Shown here: in pieces, positions 43,195 through 52,553 of the stretch
Layout: each line of letters begins with the position of its first letter
Numbering within the stretch: the first letter of the stretch is position 1
From: Moraxellaceae bacterium
Lineage (GTDB): Bacteria > Pseudomonadota > Gammaproteobacteria > Burkholderiales > Rhodocyclaceae
Assembly: GCA_031119205.1 (NCBI GenBank)
Contig: JAVHYF010000006.1
Span: 99,150-163,149 of the forward strand
DNA length: 64,000 nucleotides
Reading direction: 5' to 3'
Notes under the pieces: model-generated
What the model was told of the DNA's origin: nothing
Seen by the model: the letters and a program-made list of their open reading frames with translations, nothing else
The model's database searches: none
Position numbers and translations under genes: made by a program

Positions 43195-43881
43195 TTACTT
43201 GGCGGCCAGTTCGGCCTTGATTTTCTTGACCAGCGCGATGGTCTCGGCAACGCGCTTCTCGATGCCGGCGTAATCCTTGGCCTTCAGCAGTTCCTTGGTG
43301 ATCAGGTTGCTGCCGACGCCACAGGCGACGATGCCAGCGCCGAACCACTTGCGCAGGGAAGCCTCATCCGGCTCGACACCACCGGTGGGCATGATGCGCG
43401 TCCAGGGCATCGGGCCCATGACGGCCTTGACGAACTCGGGACCACCCACGGAGGAACCCGGGAAGACCTTGACGATTTCGCAGCCCAGTTCCTGTGCGTC
43501 ACCGATTTCGGTGGCGGAACCGCAGCCCGGGCTGTAGGGGATGCCGCGACGGTTGCAGACCTTGGCGACTTCGGCGTTCAGCAGCGGGCCGACGATGAAC
43601 TTGGCGCCGTTGGCGATGTAGATGCCGGCGGTCGGGGCTTCGCAGATGGAGCCCACGCCCATGATCACGGACGGGTCAGCCTTGGCGAAGTGACGGGTCA
43701 CTTCGTAGAACACGTGGGACGCGAAATCGCCACGGTTGGTGAACTCGATGCACTTGGCACCGCCGTTTGCGCAGGCCTGGATCACGTTCTTGCAAACTTC
43801 GACGTCCGGATCGTAGAACACCGGAATGATCGACTGGTCCATCATTGCGGACAGGACTGCCATGCGGTCCTTAGCTGCCAT
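43195..43881 (-). CDS. eda: KDPG/KHG aldolase
   Basis: 228 aa. Cleaves KDPG to pyruvate and glyceraldehyde-3-phosphate. The start at 43881 (MAAKDRMAVLSAMMDQSIIP) has AGGAG upstream; the frame continuing on to 45450 overlaps the oppositely oriented TPR gene and is spurious. KCIEFTNRGD carries the Glu-Arg pair, and EIVKVFPGSSVGGPEFVKAV carries the Schiff-base Lys. GVEPDEASLRKWFGAG is typical of class I. First gene of eda-kdgK. Confidence 0.94.
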   Translation of the reverse strand: MAAKDRMAVLSAMMDQSIIPVFYDPDVEVCKNVIQACANGGAKCIEFTNRGDFASHVFYEVTRHFAKADPSVIMGVGSICEAPTAGIYIANGAKFIVGPLLNAEVAKVCNRRGIPYSPGCGSATEIGDAQELGCEIVKVFPGSSVGGPEFVKAVMGPMPWTRIMPTGGVEPDEASLRKWFGAGIVACGVGSNLITKELLKAKDYAGIEKRVAETIALVKKIKAELAAK

Positions 43882-44151
43882 CGGGAATCTCCTGAGATGA
43901 GGGTTGCGCTGCCGGGAAGCCCGCCGCGCCGTACAGACGAGGCCGGCATTTTCCTGCAAGCCGCCCCAACTATCAAGCCGCCAGGCACAATCGGGGCTAG
44001 CCCGGATGCCTGAACGCCAAGGGCAGGATAAAGCCGGAACGCGGCCGCCCCTTTGCGTCCGGACAAGGAAGCAAGCCCGGAGCGTTGTCTGGCCCCCGCC
44101 GCCCGAACGCGCCAGAATCGCCCTGACGTCCAATCCGTGCTTGCGCTGCCC

Positions 44152-45633
44152 ATGCCCCATTCCGCCCTTGCTGCCGCCATTGCCGCCGACGAAGCCGGCC
44201 GCCTCGACGAAGCGGTTGCCCTGTACGCCGAGGTGCTCGGCGCAGATCCTGCCTGTGTAGATGCCCTGGTGAATCTGGGCGCCCTCGCCTTCCGGGTCGG
44301 TCAGTTCGCCGAAGCGGCGAACTTCCAGCGCGAGGCGCTGGCCCTGCGGCCGGACCTCCAGCCGGCGCGCATCAACCTGGCGCGTACGCTGGCCCGCCTC
44401 GGTGAGGTGGATGAAGCCGATGCCCTGTACCGCGAACTGACAGCCGGGGCATCCGCCACCGCAGCGTTGCAGTCCGAGCACATCCAGCTGCTGTACGGCG
44501 ATGGCCGCCTCGCAGCAGCACGCGAACTGGCCGACACCTCCTGCGCAAGGGCACCGCAGGAAGCGGAATTCTGGCTGCTGGCGGGCAATGTCCGCATGTA
44601 CCAGCGCGACCCGGCCGATGCCGAACGTTGCTACCGCCGCGCGCTGGAGTGTCGGGACAACGCCCGCGGCCGCGCCAACCTGGCGCTCGCCCTGCTCGCC
44701 CAGGACCGTTTCGCCGAAGCCTGGCCTCTGTATGAGGCCCGCTACGCCAGCGATCTGCAGGCACACGACAAGGTGGCCTTCGCGGTCGATGGCGCGTCGC
44801 CCCCCTGGCCGCAGTGGCAAGGCGAGCCCCTGGCCGGCAAGCGCATTCTCGTCATGGGCGAACAGGGCATGGGCGACCAGATCCACTTCGCGCGTTTCCT
44901 CCCGCAACTGGCCGCCCAGGCTGCGACGGTCGAGCTGGTCTGCGCGGCCCCCCTGGCGCCCCTGTTCGCCGGAATGCCGGGAATCGCCGCCGTGCATGCA
45001 CAGGCACCGGCCACCACCCGCTTCGACTTCTGGACACCCTTGTTGTCCCTGCCCTGGCGACTCGGCCAGGACAACGGCCGTGCCTGGCCGGGCACGCCCT
45101 ACCTGCAGGCCCCCCCGGCCAGACAAGCACACTGGCGGGACCAGCTTGCACAATGGACCGGTACATCCGGCCTGCCCAGGGTGGGCATCGCCTGGGCCGG
45201 CAGCCCGGGCAATGCCATCGACCGCATGCGCTCCCTGCCGCTGGAGGCAGTGCTTGGCCTGGCCGAGCGCCTGCGCGGTCGCGCCATGTTGCTGAGCCTG
45301 CAGAAAGGCGCCGGCGAGCTCGCCAGTATCGACCGCCAGTGCGCAGCCGGCATCGTGCCGCTGGCCGACCTGATCAATGACTTCGGTGACACCGCAGCCA
45401 TCGTCGCTGGACTGGACTGCGTCATCACGGTGGATACAGCGCTGGCCCACGTAGCGGGTGCCCTTGGCAAGCCCGGCTTCGTGCTGCTGTCACCTGGTGC
45501 GGACTGGCGCTGGGGCAGCGACCAGCCTGCGGACTGCGAGCTTTACCCCAGCCTGCGTCCGTTATGGCACGACGCCGCGAACGGGTGGAAACTGGCACTG
45601 GATACCGTGGAACAGGCCTTCCGGAGCCATTGA
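44152..45633 (+). CDS. TPR protein with glycosyltransferase family 9-like domain
   Basis: 493 aa; the start is the ATG at 44152, and the frame upstream is not supported. N-terminal TPR repeats (residues about 1-190; GRLDEAVALYAEVLGADP, FAEAANFQREALALRP, ADAERCYRRALEC) precede a glycosyltransferase-B-like part with MGEQGMGDQIHFARFLPQL and ITVDTALAHVAGALGKPGFVLL near the end. The layout matches proteins thought to modify surface sugars or proteins. The acceptor is unknown. It is divergent from eda and upstream of the DUF3141 gene. Confidence 0.85.
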   Translation: MPHSALAAAIAADEAGRLDEAVALYAEVLGADPACVDALVNLGALAFRVGQFAEAANFQREALALRPDLQPARINLARTLARLGEVDEADALYRELTAGASATAALQSEHIQLLYGDGRLAAARELADTSCARAPQEAEFWLLAGNVRMYQRDPADAERCYRRALECRDNARGRANLALALLAQDRFAEAWPLYEARYASDLQAHDKVAFAVDGASPPWPQWQGEPLAGKRILVMGEQGMGDQIHFARFLPQLAAQAATVELVCAAPLAPLFAGMPGIAAVHAQAPATTRFDFWTPLLSLPWRLGQDNGRAWPGTPYLQAPPARQAHWRDQLAQWTGTSGLPRVGIAWAGSPGNAIDRMRSLPLEAVLGLAERLRGRAMLLSLQKGAGELASIDRQCAAGIVPLADLINDFGDTAAIVAGLDCVITVDTALAHVAGALGKPGFVLLSPGADWRWGSDQPADCELYPSLRPLWHDAANGWKLALDTVEQAFRSH

Positions 45634-45793
45634 CGCGTCGCAACAATCACGCCATGACCGGGTGCTAGAGTGATGTTGATGGTGCGACGCACAAACCATC
45701 ACAGGGCCTGACCTCACTGTCCGGACATTGCCCGGCGCTCCGGCATTGCCGTCTTGCTGGCCCGCACTTCCAACCCAACTCCGGGAGATGCGC

Positions 45794-47971
45794 ATGTTCC
45801 CCCTGGTCAATCTCGCCACGGCCGCCGCGAAACTTCAGCAGGAGGCCATCGAGTACAGCGTCGATGCGTTCCAGCGTGGCATCCTGTTCTGGGACATCAT
45901 GCGACAGCGGGGCAATGCTTTCGTCGAGCACTCGGTGCAAGGCAAGCCGCCCCTGCTCAAGTTCAGCTACGAAAAGATCGCCGACGGCAGCACCCTGCCC
46001 CGTCCCTGCAACTACTCGCTGCTGCACGTCAAACCCGGCCCGGAACACCCGGCCACCATCCCCGACATGCGCCCCATCGTGGTCATCGATCCACGGGCTG
46101 GCCACGGTCCGGGCATCGGTGGTTTCAAGCCTGACTCCCAGATCGGCATCGCCTTGCGCGAAGGCCACCCCACCTATTTCGTCACCTTCGCGCCCGAGCC
46201 GATCGATGGTCAGACGTTGAGAGACGTCGCCGCTGCCGAAGCCCATTTCCTGGAACTGGTTGCGGAACGCCACCCCGATGCACCGGCCGCCGCCGTCATC
46301 GGCAACTGCCAGGCAGGGTGGGCAGTGGCCGCGCTGGCAGCGGCCAGCCCCGGCCTGATGGGACCCATCCTGCTCAATGGCGCACCGCTGTCGTACTGGG
46401 CAGGCTCGCGCGAGCAGAATCCCATGCGCTACTCCTCGGGCGTGCTGGGTGGTTCATGGATGTCAGCCTTTGCCGCCGACCTGGGTGGCGACCGCTTCGA
46501 CGGCGCCTACCTGATCGAGAACTTCGAAAACCTCAACCTCGCCAACACCTACTGGACGAAGTACTACAACGTCTTCGCCCGCGCCGACACGGAAGGCCCG
46601 CGCTTCGTCGAGTTCGAACGCTGGTGGGGTGGCGTCTTCCGCATGACCGGCGAGGAGATCGAGTCCATCACGCGCAACCTCTTCATCGGCAACCGCCTGT
46701 CCGGTGGAGAGGTGGTGGACCTGCGCAACATCACCAGCCCGGTTGTCGTCTTCGCCTCGTGGGGCGACGACATCACGCCTCCTGCGCAGGCACTCAACTG
46801 GGTCATCGACGTATGGGGCAGCGAAAAGGCGCTGGTTCAGGCCGGCCGCACCATCGTCTACCTGCTGCATGAAGGCGTCGGCCATCTGGGCATCTTCGTC
46901 GGCACGGCCGTCGCAAAGAAAGAACACGACCAGCTCATCAACGCGCTGACCGAGATCGAAGGCCTCGGGCCAGGCCTGTGGCAGATGATCATCGACGCGA
47001 AGTCCGGGCCGGTCCGCTACGAATCCCTGACGCGCGGGCAGTACGCCGTGCGTTTCGTGGAGCGCAGCTTCGACGACCTGCGCGCGCTCGACCTGGACGG
47101 GCGCGACGAAGAGGCCATATTCAGCACCATTGCCAAGGTGTCCGAGATCAACCACACGGCCTATACGAACTACGTGCGCCCCTACATCAAGCCGCTGGTG
47201 AACCGGCAGGCGGCCGATAGCTTGCGCTCGTTCAGTTCGCGCTCGATGGAGCGCCTGCTGGCCTCCGATATCAACCCGGCGATGAAGTCACTGGGGGAAG
47301 TGGCCGAACAAGTGCGCGCCCAGCGCAAGCCGGCAGCGATCACCAACCGCTTCAGCAAGATGGAACACGAGGTCTCGTCACTGATCGAGAAGAACCTGAA
47401 GCAGATCGGTGACGCCCGCGACCACTTCGTCGCAGCCTGGGTCAATGCGGTCTACGGCCCGCTCGGCCTGGGTGCCTGGCTACCGCCGGAAGCCAGTGAA
47501 GAGAGCATTGGCAAGGAACGGGCAGAGCGCATCCTCGCCGCTGCCAGCACACGCCTGCAGACGCTGATCGACAAGGGCGGTTTTCCGGAGGGCGTGTGCC
47601 GCATGCTCACGCTCGCCATCCAGCAACGGGGTGAGCTGTCGATCCGCAGCGTGCGCCTTGCCCGGCTGGCTGCCGAACAGGTCGACCGCTGGCTGGAAGA
47701 AGGCCGCATCGGCACCAGCAAGGCCAAGGTGGACTGGGAGTCCGTGTATGACCTGCAACGGCAGATCACCAGCCTGTTCCCGGTCGAAGCCGCAGAGACC
47801 CTGCCCCTTCTGCTCAGCAACGAGAAAGACCAGGCGCTCGCAGAAGAACTGGTCGACTTCGTGCTGATGCGCGAAGGCGAAGAAATGCCGCAGGACACGC
47901 TGGCCGACGATCTCGCGCGCATCGGCACCAGCAAGCCGGCAGTTCGTCGCCGCAAGGCTGCCGCTGGCTGA
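45794..47971 (+). CDS. DUF3141 protein with PHA synthase-like alpha/beta hydrolase domain
   Basis: 725 aa; the start at 45794 has GGGAG six bases upstream (an ATG two codons earlier abuts the site). The N-terminal part (1-350) is an alpha/beta hydrolase: RPIVVIDPRAGHGPGIGG, then AVIGNCQAGWAVAALAAAS with Cys in the nucleophile position, as in PHA synthase lipase boxes. VVFASWGDDITPP supplies an Asp and LHEGVGHLGIFVG a His, so a Cys-Asp-His triad looks complete. The remainder is helical and of unknown role. The family is common in betaproteobacteria; polymer or acyl transfer is inference. Confidence 0.85.
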   Translation: MFPLVNLATAAAKLQQEAIEYSVDAFQRGILFWDIMRQRGNAFVEHSVQGKPPLLKFSYEKIADGSTLPRPCNYSLLHVKPGPEHPATIPDMRPIVVIDPRAGHGPGIGGFKPDSQIGIALREGHPTYFVTFAPEPIDGQTLRDVAAAEAHFLELVAERHPDAPAAAVIGNCQAGWAVAALAAASPGLMGPILLNGAPLSYWAGSREQNPMRYSSGVLGGSWMSAFAADLGGDRFDGAYLIENFENLNLANTYWTKYYNVFARADTEGPRFVEFERWWGGVFRMTGEEIESITRNLFIGNRLSGGEVVDLRNITSPVVVFASWGDDITPPAQALNWVIDVWGSEKALVQAGRTIVYLLHEGVGHLGIFVGTAVAKKEHDQLINALTEIEGLGPGLWQMIIDAKSGPVRYESLTRGQYAVRFVERSFDDLRALDLDGRDEEAIFSTIAKVSEINHTAYTNYVRPYIKPLVNRQAADSLRSFSSRSMERLLASDINPAMKSLGEVAEQVRAQRKPAAITNRFSKMEHEVSSLIEKNLKQIGDARDHFVAAWVNAVYGPLGLGAWLPPEASEESIGKERAERILAAASTRLQTLIDKGGFPEGVCRMLTLAIQQRGELSIRSVRLARLAAEQVDRWLEEGRIGTSKAKVDWESVYDLQRQITSLFPVEAAETLPLLLSNEKDQALAEELVDFVLMREGEEMPQDTLADDLARIGTSKPAVRRRKAAAG

Positions 47972-47982
47972 CGCCCCTTCCC

Positions 47983-48019
47983 GGATGAACGCCGCCAATG
48001 CAGGAGGCGGTGTTCATCC
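47983..48019. terminator. Hairpin between convergent genes
   Basis: Arms GGATGAACGCCGCC and GGCGGTGTTCATCC, one G-T mismatch, nine-base loop. No T-run. It lies between the DUF3141 gene and the convergent pseG-pseH fusion, the end of the glycan locus. Confidence 0.5.
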
Positions 48020-48060
48020 AGCCGTATCAGCCTGCAGCTTGCGCCGCCCGGCTCAGGGTC

Positions 48061-49578
48061 TCAGGGTCGCTTGTCCGTCCGGTTGAGCGCCTTGCTCAGG
48101 TGATGGCTGTCCGGCAGATAGCCGGACTCCAGGAAGACGTTCATCGACGCCGTGTTCTCCACGAGAATCCGCGCATCGATGGCTTGCACCTCCGGGCGGT
48201 GCGTCATGATCCATTCCTCCCCCGCCAGCAGCAGCACGCCGCCGCGGCCCTGACCATGGCGGCCGGGCGCGAGGTAGATGGACACCGTGGCGATACCGAA
48301 CGCGATGTCGTAACGCAGCACGCCCACCGGGCCCACGGCGTCCTCGGCAATCAGCAACACACGGTCGGCGTTCTCCAGACTCTGGCGCATCCACTCCATG
48401 TGGCGTGCCTTGGTGATGGGGCGCGCATCCACCGCGTGGCGCCGGTTCACTTCATGGTTGCGCCAGGTCAGCAGGTCATCGGCGTCTTCCAGTCTGGCCA
48501 GACGCAGCTGCATGTCGAAGGACTCCATCCGCGCTGCCACCCGCAAGGCGCCCTGCCCGTCGCAAACCTCGGCGGCCTGCCGCGACAGCACCGACAGCCA
48601 GTCCGGGCTATGGGCCAGTGCGCGCACCAGACCGGTCAGCGCGACGATGCTCTCGGCAGTCGCACGCCCCAGGTGCACCGAGCCACCCAGCGCCGCCAAC
48701 GCCTCGGCGCCCTGGCTCTGCTTCTCGGTCAGGCTCAACAGCACGGTCGGCAAGCCCATCGCGCAGCGCTCCCAGGCACTGGTGCCGGCGGCGCCGATGG
48801 CGAGATCCGCCGAGCGATAGAGCGTGGTCATGTCGGCCACGTCCACGTGAAGCTGGGCGTTCGGCAACTCCATGACGGAACGCGCCAGGTCGCTGCCCTG
48901 TGCCGTCGCCCCCAGCACCACATCGAGCGACAGCCCCTCGAAGACCAATGGCGCGAGTGCGGCCAGCACGAAGGCACTGCCGCCAGCCGGGTCCGCGCCA
49001 CCGAAGGCCACCAGCACACGGCGCAACTTGCGGCGCACCGCCAGCGGCAGCTCGCGGGCCGTGGCAAACTCCGGGCGCAACAGCGCATAGCGCGGCCCCA
49101 GCAGGCGCAAGGCCCCCGGAGGAGCGTGCAGCAGGTAGCGCGGCGTGTCCGAAGTTGCCGGGTTCTGGTCGACCAGCAGATCGCAGTCGTGCGGACGGTC
49201 GTCCAGATCGTCGATGACGGCGATGCGTTGCACCTGTCCGCGCAGGCTGCTCTCCCAGCCCGCGTCCAGCGCGTAGTGGTCCACCACCAGCCAGTGAATC
49301 GTTCCGAAGGCAGCCAGCGCGCGGCGCGTGTCCGCCGCGTCCCGGGCGGCAGATACGCCAAGTCGCGGATCGGCCCCCTCTTCGGGCTGCCCCGTCTCCA
49401 TGTAAATCACGTTGATACCGGCCGCCAGCAGACGCTGCTTCACCGACGCCGGCATGTGGCGCACCAGGAAGGTCGCCGTCGCCCCGTTGCGCATCAGCGC
49501 CTGCGCCAGTGCGAAGCAACGCATCGCATGGCCCAGGCCCAGCAGTTCGGAAGCATCGGTACGGAAAACGACTTGCAT
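48061..49578 (-). CDS. PseG-PseH fusion: nucleotide-sugar hydrolase plus GNAT acetyltransferase
   Basis: 505 aa; the start at 49578 has AGGA upstream. Residues about 1-325 resemble PseG, a GT-B-fold hydrolase that removes UDP from UDP-2,4-diacetamido-altrose: VVFRTDASELLGLGHAMRCFALAQ, LVVDHYALDAGWE, VAFGGADPAGGS and IGAAGTSAWERCAMGLPTVL. Residues about 355-505 are a GNAT acetyltransferase like PseH (LTWRNHEVNRRH; YLAPGRHGQGRGGVLL; ESGYLP). Fusions of this kind are known in pseudaminic acid loci, but PseB, PseC and PseI are absent here, so the true substrate may be a legionaminic intermediate. Last gene of the locus. Confidence 0.85.
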   Translation of the reverse strand: MQVVFRTDASELLGLGHAMRCFALAQALMRNGATATFLVRHMPASVKQRLLAAGINVIYMETGQPEEGADPRLGVSAARDAADTRRALAAFGTIHWLVVDHYALDAGWESSLRGQVQRIAVIDDLDDRPHDCDLLVDQNPATSDTPRYLLHAPPGALRLLGPRYALLRPEFATARELPLAVRRKLRRVLVAFGGADPAGGSAFVLAALAPLVFEGLSLDVVLGATAQGSDLARSVMELPNAQLHVDVADMTTLYRSADLAIGAAGTSAWERCAMGLPTVLLSLTEKQSQGAEALAALGGSVHLGRATAESIVALTGLVRALAHSPDWLSVLSRQAAEVCDGQGALRVAARMESFDMQLRLARLEDADDLLTWRNHEVNRRHAVDARPITKARHMEWMRQSLENADRVLLIAEDAVGPVGVLRYDIAFGIATVSIYLAPGRHGQGRGGVLLLAGEEWIMTHRPEVQAIDARILVENTASMNVFLESGYLPDSHHLSKALNRTDKRP

Positions 49579-49729
49579 GGATGAAATCCTGAGGGACGGC
49601 AACCGGACGACGGTCGACCATCGAGACGACTGACAGAACAGGGCGAATCTTCTCCCGCCTCAAGACTGCGGACAAGTTTCCGCAATAGATTCCGCCGCGC
49701 GCCAGGAACGCTCCGCGTGATGTGACCGG

Positions 49730-50512
49730 TTACAGGGAAAAACCGTCGTCCACGATCAGGTTCTGCCCCGTGACATGACGTCCCGCGTCCGACAGCAGGA
49801 AGAGCAACGCGCCGCTGATATCGTCCGGGCTCAGCATGCCGGTGCCGGCGGTGTGCGCCTTGTAGGCCGCGAGGAAGGACTCCGGCTGCTTGTCGAGGAT
49901 GCCGCCAGGGCTGAGGCAATTTACCCGCACGCCGGCAGGCTTGAACCACTGTGCCAGGTAGCGCACCAGTTGCACGATGCCGCCCTTGATGGCCGCGTAC
50001 TCCACGGGCATGGTCATCGGCGTGCCTTCGTACACCTCGAAGCGCGGCGCCATGCTGCCGTAGATGGAACCGAGCAGCACGATTGATCCGCCCGTGCTCC
50101 CGCCAGCTTGTTGCTGGAAATGCAGGCCGAAACGTTGCGCCACCAGGAAGTAACCACCGAGGTGCAGGCCGAGGTTCTCGCAGAAATCCGCATAGGTCAC
50201 CTGGTCCAGCTTGCGGCCGTACTGCGGGTTGCGCGGGTAGGCGCTGACCACCACCGAATCGATGCGGCCATGGCGCTGCTGTACACCGGCAATCAAGGCA
50301 TCGACGGAAGCCGTGTCGGTGATGTCCACCGGCGCTGCCTCGGCATGCTGGCCGTGCGCCGTGATGTCACGCACCACCGCCTCCGCGGCCTCCAGGCTGC
50401 GGTCGGCCACGACGACGCGCGCACCTTCCGCCGCACTCGCCATGCAGAAGCGTCGACCGAGCAGGCCTGCGCCACCGACGATGACCACCACCTTGCCGCC
50501 GAGCATGCTCAT
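49730..50512 (-). CDS. Short-chain dehydrogenase/reductase, PtmA-like position
   Basis: 260 aa Rossmann-fold oxidoreductase. Cofactor loop KVVVIVGGAGLLGRRFCMASA, adenine-site VVVADRSLEAAE, and active site with Tyr-x-x-x-Lys in VEYAAIKGGIVQLVRY and Ser in IVLLGSIYGSM. It starts one base inside the class III aminotransferase stop (TGATG). An SDR of this kind (PtmA) accompanies legionaminic-type genes in Campylobacter; its step there is not settled as far as I know. Confidence 0.85.
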   Translation of the reverse strand: MSMLGGKVVVIVGGAGLLGRRFCMASAAEGARVVVADRSLEAAEAVVRDITAHGQHAEAAPVDITDTASVDALIAGVQQRHGRIDSVVVSAYPRNPQYGRKLDQVTYADFCENLGLHLGGYFLVAQRFGLHFQQQAGGSTGGSIVLLGSIYGSMAPRFEVYEGTPMTMPVEYAAIKGGIVQLVRYLAQWFKPAGVRVNCLSPGGILDKQPESFLAAYKAHTAGTGMLSPDDISGALLFLLSDAGRHVTGQNLIVDDGFSL

Positions 50513-51840
50513 CAGTTTGTTTTCCTGAACACCGGCTTGATGACCGGGCCTTCCAGATACTTGTCGACGCCTTCATCCAGCGCCTTGCGGTAGACCTTCA
50601 GCGCGGCATCCAGCGCACGCTCGGTCAGGGCCAGCTCGGCGTCGCCGTGGCGCCAGCTCAGTGCGATCCACGGCATCATCACGCCCTGGCGGATCATCTC
50701 CTGCGCGAACAGCGTACGCAGCGGCAGCGAGGCGGCGCTCGTCTCGTCGAAGGTCATGTAGTACGGCGAACAGGGAAAGCCGCCCGCCTTGAAATGCTTC
50801 GCCACCCCGTTGGCGGCGGCTACACGGTTCATCAGGTCGACCAGCTTCTTGCCGTATTCCCACAGGTGGTCGACCACATGCTCGCGCTGCATGAAGTTCA
50901 TGGTCGCGACAAATGCACCCAGGCCGCACATCTCCGCACCGTGCGTGGTGGACAGCAGGAACAGACGCTCGCGGCCTTCGAACTCGATGGAGCCCAGCTC
51001 CATGATCTCGCGCTTGCCCGCGATGCACGAAACCGAGAAGCCATTCGCCATCGCCTTGCCGAAGGTGCACAGGTCCGGCTTGATGCCATACAGGTACTGC
51101 GCGCCCTTCATGTGCCAGCGGAAGCCGGTGATCATCTCGTCCAGCACCAGCACGATGCCGTGCTGGTCGCACAGCTTGCGCACGCCCTGCAGATAGCCCT
51201 CACCGGGCGCCTCGGTGGTGGCCGGCTCCAGCACTACGCAGGCGATGCGCCCCGGGTTCGCGTCGATGAGTGCCGCCAGTGAATCGAGGTCGTTGTATTT
51301 GAACAGCTTGGTCTGCGCGATGGTCTCCTGCGGGATGCCACGGGTAACCGGCGTGGAGCCGATGAACCAGTCGTCGTAGGAGAAGAACGGATGCTCCACG
51401 CAGCGCGCCACCAGGTCGCGGCCGGTGTAGGCACGCGCCAGCTTCACCGCCGCCGATACGGAGGTCGAACCGTTCTTGGTGAACTTCACCATGTCCACCG
51501 AGTCGATCAGCGACACCAGCAGCTCGGCCGCCTCCAGCTCGATCATCGACGCGCGCGTCAGGTTGTTGCCGTTGCGGATCTGCGCAAGGGCAGCGTTGTC
51601 GATCTCCGGCTCCGCGTAGCCGATGTTCACCGCACGCAGCGCCATGCCGTAGTCGAGGTAGCGCTTGCCTTCCGGGTCGAAGACATAGGCGCCCTCGCCA
51701 CGCGCGAGGATCTGCGGCGCGTTGGACGGATGCTGGTCGAAGCCACGCGAGTAAGTGTGCGCGCCGCCGGGAATCACGCGCAGCAGGCGCTCCTGGTAGT
51801 TCATCTCCGAGCTCATCTCCGAATCCCTCTCCGGCTTCAT
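50512..51840 (-). CDS. Class III aminotransferase (glutamate-1-semialdehyde aminomutase-like)
   Basis: About 442 aa. The ATG at 51840 overlaps the upstream stop (TGATG), and ATGs at 51816 and 51804 each follow a CGGAG box, so the start is uncertain. Class III PLP fold: VIPGGAHTYSRGFDQHP, FTKNGSTSVSAAVKLARAY, VLDEMITGFRW, and FGKAMANGFSVSCIAG with the PLP Lys. It is not the heme enzyme by context: it lies between a CMP-sugar synthetase and an SDR. It may aminate or isomerise a sugar or donate an amino-containing side group; the substrate is unknown. Confidence 0.85.
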   Translation of the reverse strand: MKPERDSEMSSEMNYQERLLRVIPGGAHTYSRGFDQHPSNAPQILARGEGAYVFDPEGKRYLDYGMALRAVNIGYAEPEIDNAALAQIRNGNNLTRASMIELEAAELLVSLIDSVDMVKFTKNGSTSVSAAVKLARAYTGRDLVARCVEHPFFSYDDWFIGSTPVTRGIPQETIAQTKLFKYNDLDSLAALIDANPGRIACVVLEPATTEAPGEGYLQGVRKLCDQHGIVLVLDEMITGFRWHMKGAQYLYGIKPDLCTFGKAMANGFSVSCIAGKREIMELGSIEFEGRERLFLLSTTHGAEMCGLGAFVATMNFMQREHVVDHLWEYGKKLVDLMNRVAAANGVAKHFKAGGFPCSPYYMTFDETSAASLPLRTLFAQEMIRQGVMMPWIALSWRHGDAELALTERALDAALKVYRKALDEGVDKYLEGPVIKPVFRKTN

Positions 51841-52553
51841 CACTCACCGAGACCCATGTGGGTCATGATCGATTCCACGTGCAGGAAATCGACGATATCG
51901 TCGATCTCCGGCGCCTTCCATTTCGGTACTTCGTAGCCCGCCGTATTCGCCTGGCAGAAGGTGCGGTCGGCCAGCAGCGTGTCGATGCGCGACGCGTAGA
52001 TCGTGCCTTCCAGGAAGAACAGCGGTTCCAGCTCCTGCCGGCGCAGCACCTTGAAACCACCGGGCTGCGTGGACTTCAGCAAGCCGCGGTCCGACATGCT
52101 GAACATGAAGGCCGGATGGATGCTCTCCGCGCTGCACACGCTGACCACCGAATCGGCGCGCGAGTCACGCATCAGCGCCAGCGCGCTGTCGATGTCCTTG
52201 GTCTCGCGCAGAGGCGAGGTCGGTTCCAGCAAGGCGACGATATCGAAGCGCTGGCCCTGCTCCGCGAGGAACTGCAGCGCGTGTTCCACCACGTCTACCG
52301 ACGTCGCCGTGTCGGACGCCAGTTCCGGCGGACGCAGGAAAGGCACGCTCACGCCATGCCGACGGCCGACTTCCGCGATCTCCTCGCTGTCGGTGCTGAG
52401 CACCAGCGCATCGAGATAACAGGACGCCTTCGCCGCGTCCGCCGTCCATGCCAGCAGCGGCTTGCCGCGCAGAATGCGGATGTTCTTGCCCGGCAGCCCC
52501 TTGGAGCCGCCACGGGCGGTAATGAGGCCGAGAACGCGTTGGCCGTCGATCAT
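51840..52553 (-). CDS. legF: Acylneuraminate/legionaminate cytidylyltransferase (LegF/NeuA type)
   Basis: 237 aa. Activates a nonulosonic acid with CTP to the CMP-sugar. GLITARGGSKGLPGKNIRIL is the CTP-binding motif and LEPTSPLRETKDID the substrate block. It overlaps the acyltransferase stop by four bases and couples to the aminotransferase. LegF rather than PseF or NeuA is inferred from the neighbouring leg-type genes. Confidence 0.88.
   Translation of the reverse strand: MIDGQRVLGLITARGGSKGLPGKNIRILRGKPLLAWTADAAKASCYLDALVLSTDSEEIAEVGRRHGVSVPFLRPPELASDTATSVDVVEHALQFLAEQGQRFDIVALLEPTSPLRETKDIDSALALMRDSRADSVVSVCSAESIHPAFMFSMSDRGLLKSTQPGGFKVLRRQELEPLFFLEGTIYASRIDTLLADRTFCQANTAGYEVPKWKAPEIDDIVDFLHVESIMTHMGLGE

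Noticed and set aside
43882..45450. Extension of the eda frame to 751 codons
   Set aside because: The added 520 codons run antisense through the TPR gene. The real start has a good ribosome-binding site at 43881.
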